A stretch of 64,000 bases of DNA from Antedon mediterranea (GCF_964355755.1 NC_092673.1:687001-751000), one strand, 5' to 3'. Positions 11,660-36,734 are shown, numbered from the stretch's first letter. Notes: generated from the sequence alone by a model not told the origin. Made by a program: numbers and translations.

Positions 11660-14449
11660 CTTCTTATTTAAAGACCATTTTCCTATAATTTGTGACAATT
11701 TGTAAAAATAATAAATATTTATAATACTTTAAAAACATTAAACCAAGTCATTCCTTGTCTTAAATAAACGTTTTATGGTAAATTATGATAGAAAGCTACA
11801 TAGATAGCTAGATAGATCACTTTGTGGTCCGAAACGTATAACTTTAGACCAAATTCATATTCATTTTTGTTGACATTTATCACATTTTTAGAGGTGTTTA
11901 ACAATCCATATTTTATTAATATTGACAATGTTTATATAATATATCAAATAAATTGCTAAAAAAACCTAATTTTATTTTCAATTATTACTTCGAAAACTTT
12001 GTTTCGTGCAACAAAGGGCGTAACTTGTTTACATCGTTCGCATGACTAAAAAATGATGACTTTCGACAATGTTTAGAAAATGTTTGCTTTATTGCATCTT
12101 TAGCCCTAGTAGTACTACCCCATAGTGTCTGTCTCTGAAAATAAAGTTTGGGGAAAAAAGCTTATTTTATGCTTATAAAACGCATATCAAAGCCGATGAA
12201 TTTATGTGTGCCGAATCGTCCCGGGGCTAAAAACTTCATTTTTGTACAATAGGCAAGAGTTTATAATTTGTGATTTGTAATTTTAAAACATGATTAAATT
12301 TAATTTAAATGTTTTTTGATGCAAGTAGTTTTAAAAATTTCTTTTAAAATTCACCTGTTTGTTTTTGGCGTTGCTGTTCTATTGTTAGTCAACTGAAAAT
12401 ATTGTTAGTTGAAAGGCTTGTTACAAAACCATTACACCAAATTTGCATACACATGGTTGTAGTGAAATTAGCCTAATCACACACAGCATTGAGACACAAA
12501 AATATATATGTATTTTGTTTCTCATGAAGGAGAATTTTACAGTAGGCGGAGGTATTGATGATAAAAGAAGAGAATAAAATTGTGTAAATTGCGTAAACGT
12601 AAGGACAGTGAAACATCGTCAAAACAGGGTGATGCTCACAGAGACCACAAGTACATGATACCAAGGGTAAGAACCAATTTTGTCACTATATTTTTAATAT
12701 TATCACATATTTCCATTTAAAAGGTTTGTGTATTTCATGTAATGTTTAATGTGGGACTGTTATTAGTTAAAATACACAATGTAATACGTAGTATTTGTGT
12801 TGTGAAAACATTTTCATGTAATTCTTAGAAAATGTATCATGTTTAAATATTCTGTTGTTAATGTTAGGAACTATGCCTTCCCCTGAAGTATATTTGTCCA
12901 GTTCCCAGAATGAAGATCTACACCTTTTCACCTGTGTGCTTTTGTCCTCTAAAAATAAGATTCTGGTGGCTGATGGACCACATGGATTAATGCCATAACA
13001 TATATGTAAGTAGGCCTGGTTACGTAAGTAGTAGGCCAGGTTGCGTACGTAAGTAGGCCAGGTTGCGTAAGTAGCAGGCCAGATTGCTTACGTAAGTAGT
13101 AGGCCAGGTTGCGTACTTAAGTAGTAGGTCAGGTTATGCAAGTAGCAGGCCAGGTTGCGTGCGTAAGTAGCAGGCCAGGTTGCGTGCGTAAGTAGCAGGC
13201 CAGGTTGCGTAAGTAAGTGGCAGGCCAGGTTGCGTAAGTAAGTGGCAGGCCAGGTTGCGTGCGTAAGTGGCAGGCCAGGTTGCGTGCGTAAGTGGCAGGC
13301 CAGGTTGCGTAAGTAAGTGGCAGGCCAGGTTGCGTAAGTAAGTGGCAGGCCAGGTTGCGTGCGTAAGTGGCAGGCCAGGTTGCGTGCGTAAGTGGCAGGC
13401 CAGGTTGCGTAATAAAAGTGGAAAGCCAGGTTGCGTAAGTAAGTAGCAGGCCAGGTTGCGTGCGTAAGTAGCAGGCCAGGTTGCGTGAGTAAGTAGCAGG
13501 CCAGGTTGCGTGCGTAAGTAGCAGGCCAGGTTGCGTGAGTAAGTGGCAGGCCAGGTTGCGTAAGTAAGTGGCAGGCCAGGTTTGGTAAGTAAGTGGAAAG
13601 CCAGGTTGCGTGCGTAAGTAGCAGGCCAGGTTGCGTGCGTAAGTGGCAGGCCAGGTTGCGTGCGTAAGTGGCAGGCCACGTTGCGTGCGTAAGTGGCAGG
13701 CCACGTTGCGTGCGTAAGTGGCAGGGCAGGTTGCGTGCGTAAGTGGCAGGGCAGGTTGCGTGCGTAAGTGGCAGGCCAGGTTGCGTGCGTAAGTGGCAGG
13801 CCAGGTTGCGTGCGTAAGTGGCAGGCCAGGTTGCCTAAGTAAGTGGCAGGCCAGGTTGCCTAAGTAAGTAGCAGGCCAGGTTGCCTAAGTAAGTAGCAGG
13901 CCAGGTTGCCTAAGTAAGTAGCAGGCCAGGTTGCGTGCGTAAGTAGCAGACCAGGTTGCGTGCGTAAGTAGCAGGCCAGGTTGCGTGCGTAAGTAGCAGG
14001 CCAGGTTGCGTAAGTAAGTAGAAGGCCAGGTTGCGTAAGTAAGTAGTAGGCCAGTTTATGTTTTTTTTTTACCCTTCTTTTCAGTAATCAAAACGTAGAT
14101 ACGGATGCTGTGATGCTTGCTAACGTCAAGACGATTGTGGGGAATGTGACTACTCCTTGGTTAGTAGATTGTTTTAGTAAACTAGATTAATGGCAAATTA
14201 AATCTATGTCATAAGGTGTCCACTTTATTTATATTTGCATAGTTCAGCAATACCCTAACAAACACCACATAATGTATGGCTACCTTTTTAGTTGAATATT
14301 AAATATAATTTGTTTAAATTATTATTGTGAATGCTTTATTCAGGATACGAAGAAATTTGGCGGACAAAACAGGATTAGCGAGAAATGCAGGTTAAAGCAA
14401 TGTATTGGATTGTCTTTGGTAAGTTCTGTACTTAATTAAGGAATTTATT
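11660..14449. repeat. Array unit 6 (long form)
   Basis: A long unit with its minisatellite at about 13006-14054. It includes irregular copies ('aataaaagtggaaag' near 13410) that recur in unit 7 but not elsewhere. Confidence 0.9.
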
Positions 14450-16896
14450 TACTTCTTATCTAAAGACCATTTTCCTATAATTTGTGACAATTTGTAAAAA
14501 TAATAAATATATATAATACTTTAAAAACATTAAACCAAGTCATTCCTTGTCTTAAATATACGTTTTATGGTAAATTATGATAGAAAGCTACGTAGATAGC
14601 TAGATAGATCACTTTGTGGTCCGAAACGTATAACTTTAGACCAAATTCATATTCATTTTTGTTGACATTTATCACATTTTTAGAGGTGTTTAACAATCCA
14701 TATTTTATTAATATTGACAATGTTTATATAATATATCAAATAAATTGCTAAAAAAAAACTAATTTTATTTTCAATTATTACTTCGAAAACTTTGTTTCGT
14801 GCAACAAAGGGCGTAACTTGTTTACATCGTTCGCATGACTAAAAAATCATGACTTTCGACAATGTTTAGAAAATGTTTGCTTTATTGCATCTTTAGCCCT
14901 AGTAGTACTACCCCATAGTGTCTCTGAAAATAAAGTTTGGGGAAAAAAGCTTATTTTATGCTTATAAAACGCATATCAAAGCCGATGAATTTATGTGTGC
15001 CGAATCGTCCCGGGGCTAAAAACTTCATTTTTGTACAATAGGCAAGATTTTGTCACTATATTTTTAATATTATCACATATTTCCATTTAAAAGGTTTGTG
15101 TATTTCATGTAATGTTTAATGTGGGACTGTTATTAGTTAAAATACACAATGTAATACGTAGTATTTGTGTTGTGAAAACATTTTCATGTAATTCTTAGAA
15201 AATGTATCATGTTTAAATATTCTGTTGTTAATGTTAGGAACTATGCCTTCCCCTGAAGTATATTTGTCCAGTTCCCAGAATGAAGATCTACACCTTTTCA
15301 CCTGTGTGCTTTTGTCCTCTACAAATAAGATTCTGGTGGCTGATGGACCACATGGATTAATGCCATAACATATATGTAAGTAGGCCTGGTTACGTAAGTA
15401 GTAGGCCAGGTTGCGTACGTAAGTAGGCCAGGTTGCGTAAGTAGCAGGCCAGATTGCTTACGTAAGTAGTAGGCCAGGTTGCGTACTTAAGTAGCAGGCC
15501 AGGTTATGCAAGTAGCAGGCCAGGTTGCGTGCGTAAGTGGCAGGCCAGGTTGCGTGCGTAAGTGGCAGGCCAGGTTGCGTGCGTAAGTGGCAGGCCAGGT
15601 TGCGTGAGTAAGTGGCAGGCCAGGTTGCGTGCGTAAGTAGCAGGCCAGGTTGCGTGCGTAAGTAGCAGGCCAGGTTGCGTAAGTAAGTGGCAGGCCAGGT
15701 TGCGTGCGTAAGTGGCAGGCCAGGTTGCGTGCGTAAGTGGCAGGCCAGGTTGCGTGCGTAAGTGGCAGGCCAGGTTGCGTAAGTAAGTGGCAGGCCAGGT
15801 TGCGTAAGTAAGTGGCAGGCCAGGTTGCGTGCGTAAGTGGCAGGCCAGGTTGCGTGCGTAAGTGGCAGGCCAGGTTGCGTAATAAAAGTGGAAAGCCAGG
15901 TTGCGTAAGTAAGTAGCAGGCCAGGTTGCGTGCGTAAGTAGCAGGCCAGGTTGCGTGAGTAAGTAGCAGGCCAGGTTGCGTGCGTAAGTAGCAGGCCAGG
16001 TTGCGTGAGTAAGTGTCAGGCCAGGTTGCGTAAGTAAGTGGCAGGCCAGGTTTGGTAAGTAAGTGGAAAGCCAGGTTGCGTGCGTAAGTAGCAGGCCAGG
16101 TTGCGTGCGTAAGTGGCAGGCCAGGTTGCGTGCGTAAGTGGCAGGCCACGTTGCGTGCGTAAGTGGCAGGGCAGGTTGCGTGCGTAAGTGGCAGGCCAGG
16201 TTGCGTGCGTAAGTGGCAGGCCAGGTTGCGTGCGTAAGTGGCAGGCCAGGTTGCGTGCGTAAGTGGCAGGCCAGGTTGCGTGCGTAAGTGGCAGGCCAGG
16301 TTGCCTAAGTAAGTAGCAGGCCAGGTTGCCTAAGTAAGTAGCAGGCCAGGTTGCCTAAGTAAGTAGCAGGCCAGGTTGCGTGCGTAAGTAGCAGACCAGG
16401 TTGCGTGCGTAAGTAGCAGGCCAGGTTGCGTGCGTAAGTAGCAGGCCAGGTTGCGTAAGTAAGTAGAAGGCCAGGTTGCGTAAGTAAGTAGTAGGCCAGT
16501 TTATGTTTTTTTTTTACCCTTCTTTTCAGTAATCAAAACGTAGATACGGATGCTGTGATGCTTGCTAACGTCAAGACGATTGTGGGGAATGTGACTACTC
16601 CTTGGTTAGTAGATTGTTTTAGTAAACTAGATTAATGGCAAATTAAATCTATGTCATAAGGTGTCCACTTTATTTATATTTGCATAGTTCAGCAATACCC
16701 TAACAAACACCACATAATGTATGGCTACCTTTTTAGTTGAATATTAAATATAATTTGTTTAAATTATTATTGTGAATGCTTTATTCAGGATACGAAGAAA
16801 TTTGGCGGACAAAACAGGATTAGCGAGAAATGCAGGTTAAAGCAATGTATTGGATTGTCTTTGGTAAGTTCTGTACTTAATTAAGGAATTTATTTA
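14450..16896. repeat. Array unit 7 (short form with long minisatellite)
   Basis: The long-form segment is absent (join near 15048), but the minisatellite is long, at about 15376-16499. Unit length is therefore set by two independent processes: presence of the 400-bp segment and minisatellite copy number. Confidence 0.9.
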
Positions 16897-19196
16897 CTTC
16901 TTATCTAAAGACCATTTTCCTATAATTTGTGACAATTTGTAAAAATAATAAATATATATAATACTTTAAAAACATTAAACCAAGTCATTCCTTGTCTTAA
17001 ATATACGTTTTATGGTAAATTATGATAGAAAGCTACGTAGATAGCTAGATAGATCACTTTGTGGTCCGAAACGTATAACTTTAGACCAAATTCATATTCA
17101 TTTTTGTTGACATTTATCACATTTTTAGAGGTGTTTAACAATCCATATTTTATTAATATTGACAATGTTTATATAATATATCAAATAAATTGCTAAAAAA
17201 AAACTAATTTTATTTTCAATTATTACTTCGAAAACTTTGTTTCGTGCAACAAAGGGCGTAACTTGTTTACATCGTTCGCATGACTAAAAAATCATGACTT
17301 TCGACAATGTTTAGAAAATGTTTGCTTTATTGCATCTTTAGCCCTAGTAGTACTACCCCATAGTGTCTCTGAAAATAAAGTTTGGGGAAAAAAGCTTATT
17401 TTATGCTTATAAAACGCATATCAAAGCCGATGAATTTATGTGTGCCGAATCGTCCCGGGGCTAAAAACTTCATTTTTGTACAATAGGCAAGATTTTGTCA
17501 CTATATTTTTAATATTATCACATATTTCCATTTAAAAGGTTTGTGTATTTCATGTAATGTTTAATGTGGGACTGTTATTAGTTAAAATACACAATGTAAT
17601 ACGTAGTATTTGTGTTGTGAAAACATTTTCATGTAATTCTTAGAAAATGTATCATGTTTAAATATTCTGTTGTTAATGTTAGGAACTATGCCTTCCCCTG
17701 AAGTATATTTGTCCAGTTCCCAGAATGAAGATCTACACCTTTTCACCTGTGTGCTTTTGTCCTCTACAAATAAGATTCTGGTGGCTGATGGACCACATGG
17801 ATTAATGCCATAACATATATGTAAGTAGGCCTGGTTACGTAAGTAGTAGGCCAGGTTGCGTACGTAAGTAGGCCAGGTTGCGTAAGTAGCAGGCCAGATT
17901 GCTTACGTAAGTAGTAGGCCAGGTTGCGTACTTAAGTAGCAGGCCAGGTTATGCAAGTAGCAGGCCAGGTTGCGTGCGTAAGTGGCAGGCCAGGTTGCGT
18001 GCGTAAGTGGCAGGCCAGGTTGCGTGCGTAAGTGGCAGGGCAGGTTGCGTGCGTAAGTGGCAGGGCAGGTTGCGTGCGTAAGTGGCAGGCCAGGTTGCGT
18101 GAGTAAGTGGCAGGCCAGGTTGCGTGCGTAAGTGGCAGGGCAGGTTGCGTGCGTAAGTGGCAGGCCAGGTTGCGTGCGTAAGTGGCAGGCCAGGTTGCGT
18201 GCGTAAGTGGCAGGCCAGGTTGCGTAAGTAAGTGGAAAGCCAGGTTGCGTGCGTAAGTAGCAGGCCAGGTTGCGTGCGTAAGTAGCAGGCCAGGTTGCGT
18301 GAGTAAGTAGCAGGCCAGGTTGCGTGCGTAAGTAGCAGGCCAGGTTGCGTGAGTAAGTGGCAGGCCAGGTTGCGTAAGTAAGTGGCAGGCCAGGTTGCGT
18401 AAGTAAGTGGAAGGCCAGGTTGCGTGCGTAAGTAGCAGGCCAGGTTGCGTGCGTAAGTGGCAGGCCAGGTTGCGTGAGTAAGTGGCAGGCCAGGTTGCGT
18501 GCGTAAGTGGCAGGCCAGGTTGCGTGCGTAAGTGGCAGGCCAGGTTGCGTAATTAAGTGGCAGGCCAGGTTGCGTGCGTAAGTAGCAGGCCAGGTCGCGT
18601 GCGTAAGTAGCAGGCCAGGTCGCGTGCGTAAGTAGCAGGCCAGGTTGCGTGCGTAAGTAGCAGGCCAGGTTGCGTGAGTAAGTAGCAGGCCAGGTTGCCT
18701 GCGTAAGTAGCAGGCCAGGTTGCGTGCGTAAGTAGCAGGCCAGGTTGCGTAAGTAAGTACAGGCAGAAGGCCAGGTTGCGTAAGTAAGTAGTAGGCCAGT
18801 TTATGTTGTTTTTTTTATCCTTTTTTTCAGTAATCAAAACGTAGATACGGATGCTGTGATGCTTGCTAACGTCAAGACAATTGTGGCGAATGTGGCTACT
18901 CCTTGGTTAGTAGATTGTTTTAGTATACTAGATTAATGGCAAATTAAATCTATGTCATAAGGTGTCCACTTTATTTATATTTGCATGGTTCAGCAATACC
19001 CTAACAAACACCACATAATGTATGGCTACCTTTTTAGTTGAATATTAAATATAATTTGTTTAAATTATTATTGTGAATGCTTTATTCAGGATACGAAGAA
19101 ATTTGGCGGACAAAACAGGATTAGCGAGAAATGCAGGTTAAAGCAATGTATTGGATTGTCTTTGGTAAGTTCTGTACTTAATTAAGGAATTTATTT
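16897..19196. repeat. Array unit 8 (short form)
   Basis: A short unit (join near 17491) with its minisatellite at about 17821-18799. The left part of the minisatellite resembles unit 7. The right part resembles units 2 and 4, including the 'caggcag' variant, as expected after unequal exchange or gene conversion between units. Confidence 0.88.
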
Positions 19197-21773
19197 ACTT
19201 CTTATCTAAAGACCATTTTCCTATAATTTGTGATAATTTGTAAAAATAATAAATATATATAATACTTTAAAAACATTAAACCAAGTCATTCCTTGTCTTA
19301 AATATACGTTTTATGGTAAATTATGATAGAAAGCTACGTAGATAGCTAGATAGATCACTTTGTGGTCCGAAACGTATAACTTTAGACCAAATTCATATTC
19401 ATTTTTGTTGACATTTATCACATTTTTAGAGGTGTTTAACAATCCATATTTTATTAATATTGACAATGTTTATATAATATATCAAATAAATTGCTAAAAA
19501 AAACCTAATTTTATTTTCAATTATTACTTCGAAAACTTTGTTTTGTGCAACAAAGGGCGTAACTTGTTTACATCGTTCGCATGACTAAAAAATGATGACT
19601 TTCGACAATGTTTAGAAAATGTTTGCTTTATTGCATCTTTAGCCCTAGTAGTACTACCCCATAGTGTCTCTGAAAATAAAGTTTGGGGAAAAAAGCTTAT
19701 TTTATGCTTATAAAACGCATATCAAAGCCGATGAATTTATGTGTGCCGAATCGTCCCGGGGCTAAAAACTTCATTTTTGTACAATAGGCATGAGTTTATA
19801 ATTTGTGATTTGTAATTTTAAAACATGATTAAATTTAATTTACATGTTTTTTGATGCAAGTACAGTAGTTTTAAAAATTTCTTTTAAAATTCACCTGTTT
19901 GTTTTTGGCGTTGCTGTTCTATTGTTAGTCAACTGAAAATATTGTTAGTTGAAAGGCTGGTTACAAAACCATTACACCAAATTTGCATACACATGGTTGT
20001 AGTGAAATTAGCCTAATCACACACAGCATTGAGACACAAAAATATATATGTATTTTGTTTCTCATGAAGGAGAATTTTACAGTAGGCGGAGGTATTGATG
20101 ATAAAAGAAGAGAATAAAATTGTGTAAATTGCGTAAACGTAAGGACAGTGAAACATCGTCAAAACAGGGTGATGCTCACAGAGACCACAAGTACATGATA
20201 CCAAGGGTAAGAACCAATTTTGTCACTATATTTTTAATATTATCACATATTTCCATTTAAAAGGTTTGTGTATTTCATGTAATGTTTAATGTGGGACTGT
20301 TATTAGTTAAAATACACAATGTAATACGTAGTATTTGTGTTGTGAAAACATTTTCATGTAATTCTTAGAAAATGTATCATGTTTAAATATTCTGTTGTTA
20401 ATGTTAGGAACTATGCCTTCCCCTGAAGTATATTTGTCCAGTTCCCAGAATGAAGATCTACACCTTTTCACCTGTGTGCTTTTGTCCTCTACAAATAAGA
20501 TTCTGGTGGCTGATGGACCACATGGATTAATGCCATAACATATATGTAAGTAGGCCTGGTTACGTAAGTAGTAGGCCAGGTTGCGTACGTAAGTAGCAGG
20601 CCAGGTTGCGTACGTAAGTAGCAGGCCAGGTTGCGTGCGTAAGTGGCAGGCCAGGTTGCGTGCGTAAGTGGCAGGCCAGGTTATGCAAGTAGCAGGCCAG
20701 GTTCCGTGCGTAAGTAGCAGGCCAGGTTCCGTGCGTAAGTAGCAGGCCAGGTTCCGTGCGTAAGTGGCAGGCCAGGTTGCGTGCGTAAGTGGCAGGCCAG
20801 GTTGCGTGCGTAAGTGGCAGGCCAGGTTGCGTGCGTAAGTGGCAGGCCAGGTTGCGTGCGTAAGTGGCAGGCCAGGTTGCGTGCGTAAGTGGCAGGCAAG
20901 GTTGCGTGCGTAAGTGGCAGGCCAGGTTGCGTGCGTAAGTGGCAGGCCAGGTTGCGTGCGTAAGTGGCAGGCCAGGTTGCGTGCGTAAGTGGCAGGCCAG
21001 GTTGCGTGCGTAAGTGGCAGGCCAGGTTGCGTGCGTAAGTGGCAGGGCAGGTTGCGTGCGTAAGTAGCAGGCCAGGTTGCGTGAGTAAGTAGCAGGCCAG
21101 GTTGCATGCGTAAGTAGCAGGCCAGGTTGCGTAAGTAAGTGGCAGGGCAGGTTGCGTGCGTAAGTAGCTGGCCAGGTTGCGTGCGTAAGTAGCAGGGCAG
21201 GTTGCGTGCGTAAGTAGCTGGCCAGGTTGCGTGCGTAAGTAGCAGGCCAGGTTGCGTGCGTAAGTAGCAGGCCAGGTTGCGTGCGTAAGTAGCAGGCCAG
21301 GTTGCGTGCGTAAGTAGCAGGCCAGGTTGCGTAAGTAAGTAGAAGGCCAGGTTGCGTAAGTAAGTAGTAGGCCAGTTTATGTTTTTTTTTTTACCCTTCT
21401 TTTCAGTAATCAAAACGTAGATACGGATGCTGTGATGCTTGCTAACGTCAAGACGATTGTGGGGAATGTGACTACTCCTTGGTTAGTAGATTGTTTTAGT
21501 ATACTAGATTAATGGCAAATTAAATCTATGTCATAAGGTGTCCACTTTATTTATATTTGCATAGTTCAGCAATACCCTAACAAACACCACATAATGTATG
21601 GCTACCTTTTTAGTTGAATATTAAATATAATTTGTTTAAATTATTATTGTGAATGCTTTATTCAGAATACGAAGAAATTTGGCGGACAAAACAGGATTAG
21701 CGAGAAATGCAGGTTAAAGCAATGTATTGGATTGTCTTTGGTAAGTTCTGTACTTAATTAAGGAATTTATTTA
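19197..21773. repeat. Array unit 9 (long form)
   Basis: A long unit with its minisatellite at about 20546-21375 and a layout like unit 5. It has a private change in the acceptor-proximal island (ttcagaatacg instead of ttcaggatacg, near 21663). Confidence 0.9.
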
Positions 21774-22248
21774 CTTCTTATCTAAAGACCATTTTCCTAT
21801 AATTTGTGACAATTTGTAAAAATAATAAATATATATAATACTTTAAAAACATTAAACCAAGTCATTCCTTGTCTTAAATAAACGTTTTATGGTAAATTAT
21901 GATAGAAAGCTACATATATAGCTAGATAGATCACTTTGTGGTCCGAAACATATAACTTTAGACCAAATTCATATTCATTTTTGTTCGACATTTATCACAT
22001 TTTTAGAGGTGTTTAACAATCCATATTTTATTAATATTGACAATGTTTATATAATATATCAAATAAATTGCTAAAAAAAAAATAATTTTATTTTCAATTA
22101 TTACTTCGAAAACTTTGTTTCATGCAACAAAGGGCGTAACTTGTTTACATCGTTCGCATGACTAAAAAATTATGACTTTCGACAATGTTTAGAAAATGTT
22201 TGCTTTATTGCATCTTTAGCCCTAGTAGTACTACCCCATAGTGTCTGT
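21774..22248. repeat. Array unit 10 (truncated)
   Basis: The first roughly 475 bp of a unit, with more private substitutions than the other copies, as expected at the edge of a tandem array. It breaks off at 'ccatagtgtctgt' and is followed by unrelated sequence that includes a 74-bp direct repeat. Confidence 0.9.
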
Positions 22249-22250
22249 AC

Positions 22251-22399
22251 AGTACACCATAACTTGGCTTCTATTCTATTTTTAGTATTTTGTTTTTATA
22301 TCATTACCATCGATAATGTAATGCAGTACACCATAACTTGGCTTCTATTCTATTTTTAGTATTTTTGTTTTTATATCATTACCATCGATAATGTAATGC
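22251..22399. repeat. 74-bp direct repeat, two copies
   Basis: 'agtacaccataacttggctt' and the following bases occur at 22251-22324 and again at 22325-22399, almost identically. A diverged single copy lies in intron 1 of paralog B near 56735-56815. This supports the view that the sequence here is intron 1 of a third paralog. Confidence 0.75.
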
Positions 22400-22517
22400 A
22401 TAACACAGATATGTGTTACATCTGCATATATATCTTGTCTTGTAAAATAATAATGTGAATAGATAGGCCAAACAATACCAACATCATTCTATAAAGTAAA
22501 GATCTAAATTTACTTAC

Positions 22518-22535
22518 TTTTTCTGGAGTAGCCAT
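22518..22535 (-). pseudogene. Exon 1 of a third macro-RING-DTC paralog (C), body not in place
   Basis: Reading leftward, ATG GCT ACT CCA GAA AAA is followed by GTAAGTAAA, identical in coding sense and donor to exon 1 of paralogs A (36589-36606) and B (57742-57759). It encodes MATPEK. The remaining exons would lie to the left, but that space is filled by the tandem array, with none of the family's exons recognisable down to position 1. Either the gene is truncated, or its intron 1 has been enlarged by more than 22 kb of satellite and the gene resumes outside the window. Confidence 0.7.
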
Positions 22536-22720
22536 TGATACAAACTAACAACCACCTTCGATATGAGTTCAGTAGGACAACAGTTAGCTCTCTCTTAAGG
22601 ACATAATATTCAAAATAATTGTATTTATAAAAATTACAGTAATGACGCTATTTTGTCAATACTTAACTTAGAAATTTGGAAATTCCAAAATTCCCAAGCT
22701 ATGATTGGCTACTCAACATT
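22536..22720 (-). promoter_or_regulatory. Promoter region of paralog C
   Basis: The sequence upstream of the MATPEK start is homologous to the promoters of A and B. It contains a kappaB-like GGAAATTCCA at 22678-22687 (one mismatch from the B version, caused by a small local insertion) and a reversed CCAAT box (ATTGG) at 22704-22708. Motif calls are by eye. Confidence 0.5.
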
Positions 22721-24240
22721 GTTAATGAATAATCAATTCTGAATCAAATGAGACGCATTATTTTAATGATGTCATCTGTGAGAATAGATGTTAATAACGG
22801 TCCACATCCCACTACTCATATACAGCAATTTTAAACCAATTAATAATCTTTGGAAATTAAAATTGGGATTGATCTTCTAAAAAACGAGACCAGCCAATCC
22901 TCATTTTTGGAAGAGTTTAGACTACATGTAATATCGGTATCATTGTAAAATTGTGATATTCAATGGTACTATTGATCGTTCTGCTTTTTGTATACAATTT
23001 GAGAACTCGAAACTGTTCAACGCTGAAAAACCAACGTGTCCGTGTCTAAAATAGGATTGCCTGTTCAATGAGATATTCTCCCCTTTCAACTTATAAATGT
23101 TAACTATTTTCATAATAAGGTCATTTATGTTGTAATATTAATTGTTACATGCTGTTCTGCTGAACAATGTTGTTAAATGAGTTAAGACAAATGAGGCTTG
23201 GAAACTTCTGTTCTCATCTTGTAATTGGCATTTATGTAGATATATTAGCTTATTATTTATCTATAAAGTTGTTTACCTTCACCAAATATTTATTTAGTTC
23301 ATATTATTTATTTAGGTATAATATAACAATATTTTAATATCTCCCTGGTTCATGTTTAATAAATTTTAAACATTTATTTTCAAGCTTGGAATTTTTCACT
23401 ATATTCAGTAACATGTGATCTTGGAAAGATAGTTTAATTGGAGAATTTATTTTTGACAACTAATACTAAAGCACATACATACAATTATATTGAGAAAAAA
23501 TATGATATATATGAAATCATCAAAAGATGCATTGGTGAAACTTAATTTCTGTTTTCTGAGTAAGTAAATTATCTTAATTAACACAATGTTATCATAAAAT
23601 ACCAGTACCAGCATGCTTTATAATTACGACATTAAAGTCATCTTATTTTTTACAATTTTTACCCCTCCAAAAAGCCAGTATGAAATCTTTCCATTTGTAT
23701 GTCATATGTCACTGCACACGAAACTATTCTAAACAATACGCAAATATATATAAACATTTTTTTTTTTAATTATCTTTTCAAAATGTAGATAAAGATAAAC
23801 TTCTAGTGTAGTTTTTATATAATTTTTGTAAGTTGGTACATATACATTTTTGTGCAAACAGAGATATAAATCAATGTATAGTTAGCAATTGCTACAAAAA
23901 AAAGGATTGGTTTATTTTATTAGCATTTTAAATTTACTTGTTAATTAAATTATTGGTCGATTAAAATAATTGAAAATAATCTTTACTGAGGCTATGCTTA
24001 ATTTCCACTATTGCTACTATTTTTACCAGGTTTTTGAATTTGTTAATACATGATTTTAAACTGTACCTATATCTATACTACATAGTACATACATACATAG
24101 CTATTTCATCTTGTTTGTAGTATACAAACTTATGATGGTTATCTATAGGCTATTAACTTAGCATATAACTGAAATAATACACCAAAAATCTATCGATCAA
24201 TCAATATAATAAGATTGTGTGTTTTTTAAGCGTTTATGAA
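22720..24240. other. Intergenic region between paralogs C and A
   Basis: No coding sequence is visible. Much of it aligns with 40780-43980 between paralogs A and B, for example the stretch with 'gaaaaaccaac' near 23024 and 41788, so it belongs to the duplicated block. The A-B version has additional insertions, including the hairpin at 41166-41282 and the LINE at 42876-43412. Confidence 0.6.
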
Positions 24241-24621
24241 AATTTTATTTATCTATCTAAATACTGTGTAACTAACATAAATTGGTAATCTGAATTTTAT
24301 AAATCTAACTGACTTTATAAAGCTTATTTTAAAAGCATAATAGAAAGTATAAATCAAAATGCGCTTACTGTGGATTACAATTTAAAGACAAACAAGAAGA
24401 TTGAAGTTTGGTACAATCATGAAACAATATTCCAGGAAAAATGTTTTGATCCTCTTTTTTTTGCAATTTTAATTGTTTAAAAACCTAAAAGTATTATTAA
24501 CATTTTCTGTGTAACTTTGATAGAAAAAAAAAGTAATTTCCTGATCTTGTTCAAGGTATAATTCGTGTCAAATCAAAACCCCACACTTGTTAACATGTTG
24601 TTGGTCTTGTTAGTCGGTAGG

Positions 24622-36606
<11,985 letters not shown>

Positions 36607-36723
36607 TACTACAACCTAACAACCATCCGTCGATATGAGTTGAGTAGGATAATATTCTCTCAAAATAATTCTATTTATATCAACAAAATTACAGTAATGA
36701 CACTACAGTATTTTGTCAATACT
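36607..36723 (-). promoter_or_regulatory. Proximal promoter/5' leader of paralog A
   Basis: Homologous to the sequence just upstream of paralogs B and C. The distal part of the promoter, which in B holds the kappaB-like site 138 bp from the ATG, is cut off here by the 36724-40735 insertion. Confidence 0.6.
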
Positions 36724-36734
36724 AACCATCTACA

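Larger units (their letters stand above)
1..22248. repeat. Tandem array of 1.75-2.8 kb units with internal 25-bp minisatellite
   Basis: The same unit recurs head to tail, beginning near 1, 2791, 4548, 7338, 9085, 11660, 14450, 16897, 19197 and 21774, with the last copy partial. Long units (about 2.6-2.8 kb) hold a roughly 400-bp segment that short units (about 1.75-2.45 kb) lack. The non-minisatellite parts are nearly identical between copies, so the array is young or homogenised. Every long minus-strand reading frame here is a product of the minisatellite. No transposase, reverse transcriptase or other recognisable domain is encoded. The array ends sharply near 22248 against sequence resembling intron 1 of the macro-RING-DTC gene family. 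Confidence 0.95.

Noticed and set aside
20307-21413. 368-codon minus-strand open frame with THATWPATYARNLACHL repeats
   Set aside because: It is the stop-free minus strand of the 25-bp minisatellite plus flank, begins at a non-ATG codon, and the same peptide cycle arises in all frames.
1-22248. CRISPR-like array (regular short repeats)
   Set aside because: The 25-bp repeats are contiguous without spacers, and the window is plainly eukaryotic.
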